From Prorocentrum cordatum (taxonomy: Eukaryota > Sar > Dinophyceae > Prorocentrales > Prorocentraceae), in NCBI GenBank assembly GCA_963575745.1, contig CAUYUJ010015738.1, positions 303,842-367,841 on the forward strand: DNA of 64,000 nucleotides, written 5' to 3'. Both the position numbers and the translations under genes were made by a program. Below the pieces are notes generated by a model. That model searched no databases. It was not told where the DNA came from and saw only the letters and a list, made by a program, of their open reading frames with translations. The first letter of the stretch is position 1. Every line of letters begins with the position of its first letter. Shown here piece after piece: positions 32,665 to 42,299 of this stretch.

Positions 32665-33011
32665 GGCCCAGTCCAGCTTCTTGCTTTTCTTAAAGGGAAT
32701 CAGTATACCGTAAAAAGTGACGCGTTCTCTTGAAATGACTTACAAGTAAAACAGGGCTAGGATCGGGATAAATCGCTCCAGAGCGTTCCAGAGCGATCTC
32801 AGAGCGTTCCAGAACGCTCTGGAGCGGCCGCGGCGCCCAATACATCCTCCAAGCCCGCCGATTCTGAGAGATTTCGAGTTATCCCGATCCGATTTTGTCC
32901 CGATCTTCGCGTCGTTTGAACGCCCATGGCCCAGTCCAGCTTCTTGCTTTTCTCAAAGGACATCAGTCTACCGTGAAAACCGACGTGCTTTCTCAAGATG
33001 TCTGACAAGTG
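32665..33011. repeat. Direct repeat pair around an inverted-repeat element
   Basis: An 84-bp segment (GGCCCAGTCCAGCTTCTTGC, then TTTTCT-AAAGG, ATCAGT-TACCGT) occurs at 32,665-32,748 and again at 32,927-33,011. Between them lies the inverted-repeat block 32,760-32,890. Confidence 0.75.
32760..32890. mobile_element. Inverted-repeat block between direct repeats
   Basis: Outer arms GGATCGGGATAA / TTATCCCGATCC. Inner perfect 15-bp arms CGCTCCAGAGCGTTC (32,774-32,788) and GAACGCTCTGGAGCG (32,812-32,826). Single copy in the window, so mobility is inferred only from structure. Confidence 0.55.
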
Positions 33012-33082
33012 TCTTCCTCTTGGGCCGTCAACCTGGAAACTGTTCCTGGCTCTGGCTGCCCTCTGGACGGGCTACCACAGCT

Positions 33083-33217
33083 TCAAGGGGCCCCAGGACA
33101 CACTAATAAGTACACACAAATAAAAGGGTTCCCCATATTTTCCTATACTTTCTGGGTTTCTGTCTCCCCCCCCACTTCCCATATTTTCCTATTCCTGGGA
33201 GTCGACGATGAATTGTG
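33083..33217 (+). repeat. Interspersed repeat family 4
   Basis: GGGGCCCCAGGACACACTAA through TGGGAGTCGACGATGAATTG and TGTGTCTGTG. It then breaks off into a GGA microsatellite (33,220-33,270). Confidence 0.78.
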
Positions 33218-33219
33218 TC

Positions 33220-33270
33220 TGTGGAGGAGGAGGAGGAGGAGGAGGAGGAGGAGGAGGAGGAGGAGGAGGT
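33220..33270. repeat. GGA microsatellite
   Basis: About 17 GGA units replacing the expected right end of the family-4 copy. Confidence 0.95.
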
Positions 33271-33405
33271 TCCCCTCCTGACAGCTGCTTGCCGCCCCCG
33301 CCTGCGCTCTGGCCGGCGCCCCCGCGCGGACGAGGGGCGCCGGCCCGCCTGCCCGCCCGCGGGAGCCGGGCGCTCGCGGGCCCCTGGGCGGAGCACCCTC
33401 GGCTA

Positions 33406-33661
33406 CAGTCGGGGCGTCGACCTAAGGAACGATACGGCAGGTTCGTGTCGTGCCGACCCCAGCGTTGGTTTTTGACACCGCAGGGATCGTTCAACCTTGA
33501 ACGATCGGCCGCTGCCGCAACGTCCGATCGTTCAACATCGATAGATTCTGGGTCGCCGGCGGCGTTCAACCTTGAACGCTCGCGCTGGGGTCGCCGCGGG
33601 TCGACACGACGCAAACCTACCGTACATAAGGAACGAGGCCCCTTTTTTCCCATATTTTTTT
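33406..33661 (+). mobile_element. MITE family 1, split by a nested MITE and 3'-truncated
   Basis: Left piece 33,406-33,434 (CAGTCGGGGCGTCGACC, AAGGAACGATA), right piece from 33,623 (TACATAAGGAACGAGGCCCC, TTTTTTCC). Removing the insert and one TA restores the family order exactly. The right half of the element is replaced by a T run and a G run (33,651-33,680). Confidence 0.85.
33435..33622 (+). mobile_element. MITE family 2, nested in family 1 at a duplicated TA
   Basis: 188 bp, left CGGCAGGTTCGTGTCGTGCC, right GGTCGACACGACGCAAACCT then ACCG. TA occurs on both sides (33,433-33,434 and 33,623-33,624), while uninterrupted family-1 copies have a single TA here. This is direct evidence for insertion with TA duplication. 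The interior has CGTTCAACCTTGAACG dyads. Confidence 0.9.
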
Positions 33662-33789
33662 TTTGGGGGGGGGGGGGGGGCCTCAAGGGGGCTCCAGGGG
33701 CTTTCACGGGGCGCCGGCGAAAAGCTACACCGGACTCACTTCTATAGCGCTCACTTCTATAGTGCTCACTTTGAAATTGTGGTCCGGAA

Positions 33790-33968
33790 GGGGCCGCACA
33801 TGCAGGCACATGCCGCACAGTCGCATGCACATGCCCATGCAAATATACAAAAGCCTCAACAGCATTGCCGCACATGCGCGCACATGCCACACCGTCCGAC
33901 GCACAGTCGAATGCACGGTCAAGCAAAACTCTGAAAGCATAGACGCACATGCCCGCACATGCCGCAGA
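33790..33968. repeat. GCACATGC dyad cluster 1
   Basis: Irregularly spaced copies of GCACATGC, often doubled (GCACATGCGCGCACATGC-like), with GCATGCACATGC. See the second cluster at 35,545-35,905. Confidence 0.7.
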
Positions 33969-33974
33969 GATGTC

Positions 33975-34900
33975 GCAGGCGATAGTGGCCTGACCACCTG
34001 AGCTCGGGGCATTTCGCAACCCAGAGTTCCGAGGATGTCTCAGGCAAGCGTGGCCGGATCACCATGGGGCAGGGCATCTTGGAAACCAGAGTGGCGAGGA
34101 TGTCGCTGGTCAAGGTGACCAGACGACCATGGGGCAGGACACCTCCGAGGTCTGAGTTGTGAGGATGTCTCAAGCGAAAGTGGCCTGACCACCATGGGGC
34201 AAGAGATCTCTGAGGTCAGAGTTGCGAGGATGTCTCTGGGGAGAGTGGTCTGACCACCTCAGCCCAGGGCATCTCGGAGCCCAGAGTTGCGAGGATGTCT
34301 CAGGCAGGACTGGCCTGACCACCTGCTCAGGGCATCTCAGAACCCAGAGTTGCGAGGGTCTCAGGCGAAAAAGGCCGAGACACTATGGAGCAGGGCATCA
34401 TTGAGGTCAGAGTTGCGAGGATGTCTCAGGCAAAAGTGGCCTGAACAGCTCAACTCAGGGCATCTCGGGCGAGGATGTCTAAAGCGAAAGTGGTCTAACC
34501 ACCTCAGCTCAGGGCGTCTCGGAACCCAGAGTTCCGAGGATGTCTCAGGCGAAAGGGGCCGAGACACTATCGAGCAGGGCATCATTGAGATCAGGGTTGC
34601 GAGGATGTCTCAGGCGACAGTGGCTGACCACCTCAGCTCGGGGCATATCGGAATCGAGACTTGCGAGGATGTCTCAGGCGACCGTGGCCTGACCAGCATG
34701 GGGCAGGAGATCTCTGAGGTCAGAGTTGCGAGGATGTCTCAGGCGAAAGTGGTCTAACCACCTCAGCTCAGGGCGTCTCGAAACCCAGAGTCCCGAGGAT
34801 GTCTCAAGCGAAAGTGGCCGGGCCACCATGGGGCAGGGCATCTCCGAGACCAGAGTTGCGAGGATGTCTCAGGCGAAGGTGGCCAGATCACTTCATGTCA
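33975..34900 (+). repeat. 65-bp satellite, about 14 units
   Basis: The unit contains GAGTTGCGAGGATGTCTCAG, GCGAAAGTGGCCTGACCACC and GGGCATCTC. Successive GAGGATGTC positions (34,031, 34,096, 34,161, 34,226, 34,291) are 65 bp apart, with some 55-63-bp units later. 65 is not a multiple of 3, so the frame changes at each unit and the open frames here are accidental. Confidence 0.9.
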
Positions 34901-35110
34901 AAGCACGTCGGCCTCCAAATTGCCGACGACGTCTCACGCGGAACTGGCCGGACGCGAACGCGCCGGCGTCCGGAGACGAACGCCGGCCCCGGCATTCTTG
35001 CACGTCCCGCACATGCACTGCACAGGTACGCACAGTATTCGCACAGGCCGAGCTCGCCGGTGGCCGAGCCAGGCCAGCGATTCCGAGATTCCCTGAGCTC
35101 GGGCCGTCAA

Positions 35111-35140
35111 GCCACTTTCGCCTGAGACATCCTCGCAACT
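35111..35140 (-). repeat. Inverted single unit fragment of the 65-bp satellite
   Basis: GCCACTTTCGCCTGAGACAT, then CCTCGCAACT, is the exact complement of the satellite core, 210 bp beyond the array and just before a TCC tract. Confidence 0.85.
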
Positions 35141-35142
35141 CT

Positions 35143-35233
35143 CACCTCCTCCTCCTCCTCCTCCTCCTCCTCCTCCTCCTCCTCCTCCTCCTCCTCCTCC
35201 TCCTCCCTCCTCCTCCTCCTCCTCCTTCTCCTC
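35143..35233. repeat. TCC microsatellite
   Basis: About 90 bp, nearly pure TCC, starting 2 bp after the inverted satellite fragment. Confidence 0.96.
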
Positions 35234-35544
35234 TGGCCGAGCCGAACAGGCAGGCGGGCCAGTGGCCGGGGGCGCCCGCCTCCTCCGCCCCCCCCTCCTC
35301 CCCCCCCCCTCCACCTCCCCCCCCCCATCCCTGCTTCTCCGGCCGAGCTGAGAAGGCGCGCGGGAGAGTATTTTATTAGGCGGGCGCGCCACCGCCAGCT
35401 CACGAACCGGGCGAAGAACCGCCCCCGCCAGCAGCGGGCGAGTCTAAACGCACAACAAACTCTTTCAGGAAGCCCTGGCACGCCCCAGGTTAGCTCTGCG
35501 AAGGCCAGGAGGCATTGGAGGCACAGGGGTCCCAGACAGCTCCT

Positions 35545-35905
35545 AGGGCATGAGCGTGCATGTGCATTGGGATGTGCACGCATGTGCGCCCGCGCGCTTC
35601 ACCGCATGTGCGTGCATGTGCGGGCCCGCGCGGCCTCCCGAAGAGAGGTTGCACAGGCATGTGCGTGCATGTGCCGATGACAGATCTGCGATTCTCGAAC
35701 ACCTCCCGCATGTGCAGGCATGTGCGCGCATGTGCGTCGGACTGTGCGTGCATGTGCGTATGATGGATACATCAAAACACAGCGCACATGCCCCCGCACA
35801 TGCCCGGGCACGACGTGCACAGTAGGAAGTCCATCCAAGAAGGACCGCACAGGCCTGGCACATGACTGGCACATGCCGCGCACATGCGCGCACATGACAG
35901 CGAAA
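35545..35905. repeat. GCATGTGC / GCACATGC dyad cluster 2
   Basis: The first half carries about ten GCATGTGC copies (often GCATGTGCGTGCATGTGC), the second half (from 35,790) the opposite orientation GCACATGC. The switch of orientation makes the block a large loose palindrome. Confidence 0.75.
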
Positions 35906-35990
35906 AAACGGCCGCACATACACCCACCCAAGGGTATAGATGTGAGTGCGGTGTAACGGAAGACGGCGAGCGCCTAAGCCGGCCGGCGGC

Positions 35991-36137
35991 GAGGCCCCTT
36001 TTTCCCATATATGAAACTCCGACTGTCCATGGAAGACATCCGGAAGACATAGGGAAACCCGAGGAGCACTGCAAAGCAATTGAGGAACACGGAGCCCCTC
36101 CACAACAAAAAGGGTTCCTTCTTCAGGGCCCCGACTG
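35991..36137 (+). mobile_element. MITE family 1, 5'-truncated
   Basis: Starts inside the element at GAGGCCCCTTTTTCCCATA and runs to the right end GGGCCCCGACTG, followed by TA. The left 30 bp are missing. Confidence 0.8.
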
Positions 36138-36140
36138 TAC

Positions 36141-36316
36141 ACGCAAAAGCGACCCTGGGCAAGAGGCAAGAGTGACCTTTGCTGCGCGGCTGTTTGGGGG
36201 CCGCGGGGGGACCAAACCTGGGTGCGCAAGCAGCTGCCACTGCTTAGTCATCCAGCCATCTGGGTACCCATCCGTGCCCGCACCAACGGTCACTCCGGCG
36301 AAAGGTCACTCTTACG
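36141..36316 (+). mobile_element. Inverted-repeat element, family 3, copy 2
   Basis: ACGCAAAAGCGACCCTGGGC to AAGGTCACTCTTACG. It begins 3 bp after the family-1 MITE. In the 9.36-9.73 kb pair the order of the two families is reversed, so they are independent neighbours. Confidence 0.7.
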
Positions 36317-36339
36317 CCTAGTCGACACCCGCTGACGTC

Positions 36340-36740
36340 GGAGCCCCTCGCGATCCGAGGCAGCTCCAACAGGACGTGGCCCAGGGAAACATCGACCTGG
36401 AATCGGCGATACATCGCCGATAGCTCGGCGATGGGCCTCCGATGGTGAATCCGCACCCTCCTGGGCAGGTTGGGGCTCTGAGGCCCCTACCGGCCATCAA
36501 TGGGCGACTGGGGTCGATTCCCCCCCCCTGTGCCCATCCCCCAGTATCGTTGCCCCCGAGGAGCCCCCGAGGAGCCCCTCGCGAGGAGCCCCCGAGGAGC
36601 CCCCGAGGAGCCCCCGAGGACCCCCCGAGGAGCCCCCCGAGGAGCCCCCGAGGAGCCCCCTGCGCCCATCCCCCCGCATCGCACGCCCCCGAGGAGCCCC
36701 TCGCGAGCCGAGGCAGCTCCGAGAGGGCGTGGCCCAGGGG
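36340..36740 (+). repeat. CCCCGAGGAGCC minisatellite with flanking repeat
   Basis: 12-bp CCCCGAGGAGCC units fill 36,550-36,665. A longer segment (GAGCCCCTCGCGA-CCGAGGC, then AGCTCC, ACGTGGCCCAGG or GCGTGGCCCAGG) occurs at 36,341 and again at 36,693, bracketing the array. Confidence 0.8.
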
Positions 36741-37061
36741 CCTCTGCCCGGCGCGTCGGCCCGCGGCGGCCCCGGCGACGCGCTCCGCGCCGCGCGCGGG
36801 GGCCGCGTGCCGCCCTCTCCGCTCCTCGAGGCGGCAGGCCGCGGGGGGCCCGGGGCGCCTGCCGCTCTGGGGCCCGGGGCGCGGTGGTCTCGCGTGTCAC
36901 GCCGAGGACACCCAGAGGTCCAGCGTGTTGAAGACATCCCGGCGGCGGTTTTGGTTCGCGAGGTTCGGCCTCTGGGGGGCCCTCGCCGGGCCGCGGGCGG
37001 CCGTCAAGAGACGACTCCGGATGAAAAGCCGGTCCTGGGGAGTTTATGGGTCGAGACTTCC

Positions 37062-37107
37062 GGGGTCCTCCTCCTCTTCCTCCTCCTCCTCCTCCTCCTC
37101 CTCCTCC
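37062..37107. repeat. TCC microsatellite
   Basis: Short CTC/TCC tract. Confidence 0.93.
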
Positions 37108-37272
37108 CCGCATTGAAAAAATCACGGCGTCGGATCTCTGGGGAAGGGTCGGGCCGGTCCAGCAGCCCCGCGGGCGCTCTCGGCGCTCGGCCATGGCGCA
37201 GCTGCTGGAGAGCCTCCCCCGGGGCCTCCGACTCTCCTTATCAAGGACGGGGGCGCGCAAGCGTGGATCAGC

Positions 37273-37395
37273 GATCCATGGATTGGGCGCGCGGTCGCCC
37301 AATCCATGGATCGGGGAAGGCGCCCTCCCCAAATTTTGGGGAGGCCGCCCCAAAATGCGGCACCGGCCGCATTTTGGGGCCCAAAATGCGGCTGG
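37273..37395. repeat. Cluster of three perfect hairpins
   Basis: Hairpin 1: 17-bp arms GATCCATGGATTGGGCG / complement (37,273-37,312). Hairpin 2: CCTCCCCAAA-T-TTTGGGGAGG (37,324-37,344). Hairpin 3: 14-bp arms GCCCCAAAATGCGG / complement (37,347-37,380), followed by a third CCAAAATGCGGC. The arms are perfect, so they are either young or maintained. Function unknown. Confidence 0.85.
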
Positions 37396-37399
37396 TGCC

Positions 37400-37800
37400 G
37401 CCTCGCTCGGCGGCGGAAATCCGCGAGTTCTTGCGGAATCTGGACCCGCCACTGAGCCACGCCCCCTTGATCAATGTTTGCGATCGCCTGATAAGATCCT
37501 GCCCTCCGACGATGCCAGAATCGCTGGTCTCCCCCCCGCCATCCGGGCGTGCCGTGGCCGCGCTGGCCGGGACCTCGCCGGTCTCGACGCCGGACTTCAG
37601 CACGTACTTGGCCCCGCTCTTGCCCCCCACCTGCGCCGCGATGGGCGGTGCGGAGCCGCGGGCGCGGGTCGGGCGAAGACCGGGAAGGAATGACGACGAC
37701 GACGGCGACGATGACGGCAGCGGCGGCGGCGGCGACGAAGACTCTGACGACGGCAAGCCGACGACCGAAGGTGACGGGACAGGAGGGGTAGAGAGTTGAG
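37400..37800. other. Possible exon-like sequence, strand unclear
   Basis: The plus frame SAAEIREFLRNLDPPLSHAP and the minus frame SGAKYVLKSGVETGEVPASA are both open and non-repetitive over about 270 bp. I cannot choose a strand or name a family. Confidence 0.25.
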
Positions 37801-37884
37801 GGTCGCGCATAGGTGGAGGGGGTAGAGGAGTGGCATGGGGGGATGGGCGAGAGCGAAGTGAGGGAGAACATCTGTTTTACGGGG

Positions 37885-38115
37885 CAGGCAACATCATCAT
37901 CCGCCTCTTCATCCTCACCATCATCGTCACCACTCACCATCATCATCACCATCATCACAATGGTGGTCAGCGTCACCATCATCACCATTATCACCACCAT
38001 CACGATCAGCATCATCATGCTCACCACCATCATCACAAACACCAGCATCACCATGCCAATCATCATCATTGTCATCATCATCAGCAACATCATCGCCATC
38101 CTCATCCTCATCCTC
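37885..38115. repeat. CAT/CAC microsatellite
   Basis: CAT repeats with CAC and CAG variants. Confidence 0.95.
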
Positions 38116-38329
38116 ATCCTTCCATCATCATGCTTCCCCGCCTCCTGCTTCTTCTCCACATCCGCCCCCGCCCCAGCCTCCTGCCGCTACTGCTCCTTCT
38201 CATCATGTGCCTCTGCACCTCCAAAGAATCATCCACCTCCCGCCTCTGCTTACGCCTCTTTTATGTCCCTCCCCATCCTCGTCCTCTTCTGCTGCCCTGT
38301 CTTCAATCATTAAAAAAACGGAGTGCCAC

Positions 38330-38464
38330 CTTGATCATCATCATCATCAGCAGCAGCAGCAGCAGCGTCAGCATCATCATCAGAATCAGCATCATCATCA
38401 TCATCAGCATCATCACCATCATCATTATCATCATCATCATCATCAGCAGCAGCATGACCATCAT

Positions 38465-38495
<31 letters not shown>

Positions 38496-38534
38496 AGCAG
38501 CATCAACAGCATCAGTTTCAACACCACTCATCGC

Positions 38535-38597
<63 letters not shown>

Positions 38598-38600
38598 AAA
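38330..38600. repeat. CAT/CAG microsatellite
   Basis: CAT with CAG runs. Pure CAT at 38,530-38,596. Confidence 0.97.
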
Positions 38601-38609
38601 TATACGCTG

Positions 38610-38935
38610 TGGATGAGGCGATGGATCTCTGTGACACGGCAAATCTGGAATCATGTCTCCTGTGAGCTGCTTGTTCCCCTAAGAAGCATTTACAACTACA
38701 CCTGTGTCGCGCTGAACGCCACAGGCAAGGGTCCCCGAGGAACACTCCTCGACAATGGGCCCGACACAGTTGATGATCACCATCATCATCACCACCATCA
38801 CCATCATCAGCATCAACTCATCACCACCATCAGCATCTTACACACCAATCAGCATACTCAGCATAACCCACCTCTTACTCAAGCACCACATCAACCACCG
38901 CATTAATTTTCTCCTTGTTTGGCGTTTCATTTTTA
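38610..38935. other. Short unique stretch plus CAC/CAT tract
   Basis: 38,610-38,770 is unique. 38,772-38,840 is CAT/CAC repeat. No gene seen. Confidence 0.5.
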
Positions 38936-38939
38936 TCCA

Positions 38940-39890
38940 CCATCCTCGATTCTCCCATTCCTCATCATCCTCCTCCGCCTCTTCCGAATCCGATTCCTCC
39001 TCGGCCTTCCTCTCATGTTGCTTCTGACACTATTTACGCGTCGTCCATCCTCCTCTTGCTTCCTCGTCGCCGGTCCTCCTGATGCTGCTATCGCTGCTGG
39101 CAAATATGATCATACGTGTCCTCCCCGTTCCCATTCCGTCACTCTGTCTGCCGTCCCCATCCTCCCCCTTCTTTGCCTCCCCCTTCCTTCTCCTCAATCC
39201 TCCAAATCTCATCCTCCATCCTGGTCCCGCTCATCCGTCTCATCATTTTTCATGCAATGCTCGTCATCAGCCGTCCTCCTCCTCCTCCTCCTCCCCATCC
39301 TCCAGCTCGCCCTCCTTGCTCATCCTCCTGCTCGCCCTACGTAGGGCACAATCAAAACATGTACGCAGTGACTGAAGTGCAAGAGGTGTGCGTCGGCGTC
39401 GGCGTCGGAGACCTTCTCCTCCGCATCCTCCGCCTCGTCGTCTCCATCCGCATCTGTAACCGAGAAGGGTTGTTCATGATGCCCCCCCACTACGCGCCAA
39501 GCTCTCGGCCAGGAACAGTCGTCCCTCCCCTCCTGGCCACTCCCCTCATCACCCTCCTCATCGCTCTCCCTCCTCGCCCTCCTCCTCGTGCTTCCCTCCG
39601 CGCCCTCCGCCTCGCCCTCCCTCGCCTCGTCCTTCCCCTCCTCGCCCTCATTCTCGCTCTCCCTCCTCGCCCTCCTCCTCGTGCTCCCCTCATTGCCCTC
39701 CCCTTCGTCTTCCCTCTCCTCGTCCTTCCCCTCCTCGGCCTCATCCTCGTTCTCCCTCCTCGCCCTCCTCCTCCTCGTGCTCCCCTCATCGCCCTCCCCC
39801 TCGTCCTCCCTCTCCTCGTCTTCCCCTCCTTGCCCTCCTCCTCCTCCTCCTCGCTCTCTATTCTCACCCTCCTCCTCGTGCTCTGCTCCC
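38940..39890. repeat. CTC-rich imperfect repeats
   Basis: CT-rich sequence with longer-period units CTCCCTCCTCGCCCTCCTC at 39,540-39,860, which is an imperfect minisatellite. Frames give L/P/S-rich or E/R/G-rich artefacts. Confidence 0.8.
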
Positions 39891-39989
39891 TGGGAATCCT
39901 GAGGGAGTCCTCGGGACCCCCTAAGGATTATTAGGATCATCCTTCCCCGTATTCCCTGAGGGCTTCTCCTCCTCCTCATCTCGGATGTT

Positions 39990-40485
39990 TCTGACTATTA
40001 TTCGCCTGCGGGTTGTTGTTATTGGGTGGTTATTTCTCGTGGCGGATGTTGCCCACTGGTCTACTCTGCGCGAGAAGAACATGCGAGCTTGTTAGTGCAC
40101 GGGTTGCAGCAAGATGATCAGCTGCATTTCCAATCGAGTCAGCGAGTCGTCGTGGTCGTAGTCGCCGTCGTCATCGCGATCGTCGTCGTCTTCATATGGG
40201 GGTCGCGCACATAATCGTGAGCAGTGGTAGCTCGCCGTAGTTGTGGTAAGCTTGGTCGGTGTGCCGCGCGCACTATTGTTTGTCCATGATTGTTCGCCTG
40301 TGTATTGTTGCTGGGTGGTCATTTCCCCCGACGGGCGTTGCTCTCTGGTCGATCCTGCACGGCAAAGGGGGCGACCTCTTGTTTGCAAAGTACTGAAATA
40401 ACACATTCCATTGCCAATCGATCTGGCGCCGTGTCCACGTCGTTGTCGTCGTGATCGCTCTCGTCATCGTGTCCACTTGGGGAAT
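39990..40485 (+). repeat. About 280-bp tandem duplication
   Basis: TTCGCCTG-G--TTGTTG then GGGTGGT-ATTTC, GGCG-TGTTGC, CTGGTC, CATTCCA-TTGCCAATCGA-like and GTCGTCGT blocks occur at 39,997-40,195 and 40,292-40,470 in the same order. The two copies are clearly diverged. Confidence 0.65.
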
Positions 40486-40489
40486 GGAC

Positions 40490-41710
40490 CCTAGGAAGCA
40501 ATAGAAACACTGCAGTCTTTGGAGCCCTCGGAAGCTTCAGTAATTCCGAGAAGTCCTAGAACCCCCTCGGACTCTCAAGGACTCCAAAGAATATTAGCCT
40601 GAGGAATCGCACAAATAACAAAATGTTAAGGGAACCCTGGGAATCCTTAGGAATCCGTATGCGCCCTAAGAAATCATACGAATACATCGCATGCCTACGG
40701 GGATCTTAAGGCTCTAAGGAACACCTGGCAAACCTAGCAGTGGCCGCCGCGGGAGACGAAATGTTCCCAGTATCGTTTTCGGTCCCAATCCGTTAATCAT
40801 CCCACGCAGACAAATTAATAGCTTCCGTTATAAAAACTCCCATCAACGACCAATCTGGGTCATCAACCTCCCTCTATCCTTCTATAAACAGTATCGCCCG
40901 CTTCTTTCCCTTCCAGATTCTCATCCCCTCTCCTCCTCATCCACCCTATCATCCTCGTCCATTGTCATCTTATCGTTCTGACTCTTAAAAATAGTATGGC
41001 CCTGTTTCTCCTCCTTCGCCTCCTCCAGATCCTCCTTCTCCCTTATCGCTCTCATCCTTTAAATCGCCCACTCCTCCTCCTTCCTTTCATCCTCTTTCCT
41101 CACCTCCCCCCCTCAATCTCTCCCCCTCCCCCTCATCCTCACGTTCCGCACCGACCTTCCATATCTTCTTCCTCCCCTCCTATTCCGCACCCTCCTCCTG
41201 CCTCACCCTCCTCGCTCCCCTCCTCTCACGTCCTCCTCCTCCTCACCCTCCTCACCCACCATCGACGTCTCCCTCCCCGCCCTCCCCCATCGGCATCCCC
41301 CTCGTCATTCACCTTCCGTGCTCTATGTCTATGGGGAAAACAAACCTACCTCGCTTTTGACCACCCTCGCCTCCAAGAGATACCAAGCGATGCCAAACTA
41401 CGGCCAGTACTGGTCAGGCCGCTTGACGAGGAGGCGTGTGGTATGACTTGGTTTTGCCTGGAAGCGAAAGCGGGGTAGGTAATTCACGCTCTGAATGTCG
41501 GCGTCTGTCACGCGGCTGCCTTTTTTTTTCCTCCGCGCGGGAGCCGTTGGCCAGACCGCGTTGGTGCGCACTGCCGGACATGCTGGCGCACACGGGCAGC
41601 GGGCCACCCGCGCGCTCCACGCCGCCCCAGCTCGCCGCCCTCCTCGCTCTGCCCCCCTCTCCGCTCCGAGCCCTCCTCGCCGTCCTCCCCCCCCCCCTCC
41701 CCTCGACGAC
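40490..41710. other. Intergenic, CT-rich with one possible exon end
   Basis: 40,500-40,740 has scattered GGAATCCTTAGG-like motifs. 40,900-41,320 is CT-rich. A plus frame reading LAFDHPRLQEIPSDAKLRPV, then EEACGMTWFCLEAKAG (41,350-41,478) ends at GCGGGGTAGGT, which could be a GT splice donor. No acceptor or family is recognised. Confidence 0.35.
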
Positions 41711-41715
41711 GAGCA

Positions 41716-42128
41716 GAGCAAGAATGACCCTGGGTACCGGTGACCTTTTGGTGCGCGGCTGTTGGGGCGCCGCGGGGGGGGGGGGGGGCGCGCTCCGCCT
41801 CGGGGGCGTCCAAGACGAGGGCGGGGGAGGAGGAGGAGGAGGAGGAGGAGGAGGAGGAGGGAGGAGAGGAGGAGGAGGAGGAGGAGGAGGAGGAGGAGGA
41901 GAGGAGGAGGAGGAGGAGGAGGGGAGGAGGGGAGGAGGAAGAGGAGGAGGACGAGGAGGAGGAGGAGGGAGGAGGGGAGGAGGGGGAGGAGGAGGAGGAG
42001 GGGGATGGCGGAGGAGGAGGGGGGCGAAACACGAGCGTGCAGGAAGCCACGACCGCACCGTGCTCGGCGACCGCGGGGCCCTTGTGGGCATGCACCAGAG
42101 GCCACCCCGGCGAAAGGTCACTCTTGCG
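41716..42128 (+). mobile_element. Inverted-repeat element, family 3, with an internal AGG tract
   Basis: Left part GCAAGAATGACCCTGGGTAC, GTGCGCGGCTGTTGGGG. Right part CTTGTGGGCATGCACCAG, CGGCGAAAGGTCACTCTTGC. Compared with the 170-bp copies at 9.36 and 36.14 kb, the middle has gained about 240 bp, nearly all AGG microsatellite (41,822-42,020). Confidence 0.7.
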
Positions 42129-42154
42129 TCTGGTTGCTTCCCCTGGCGCCTGGT

Positions 42155-42290
42155 CTGGGAGGAGGAGGAGGAGGAGGAGAAGGAGGAGGAGGAGAAGGAG
42201 GAGAAGGAGGAGGGAGGAGGAGGAGGGAGAAGGAGGGAGGAGGAGGAGGGAGAAGGAGGGAGGAGGAGGAGGAAGGGGAGGAGGAGGGCC
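42155..42290. repeat. GGA microsatellite
   Basis: GGA/GAAGGA tract starting 27 bp after the family-3 element. Confidence 0.95.
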
Positions 42291-42299
42291 AAGCCTCGA

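Noticed and set aside
34287-34757. Repeat protein with RGCLRQ-WPDHL units
   Set aside because: The 65-bp satellite is not a multiple of three, so the apparent repeats jump frame between units.
33975-35140. CRISPR-like array
   Set aside because: Units are contiguous tandem repeats without unique spacers, and the genome is eukaryotic.
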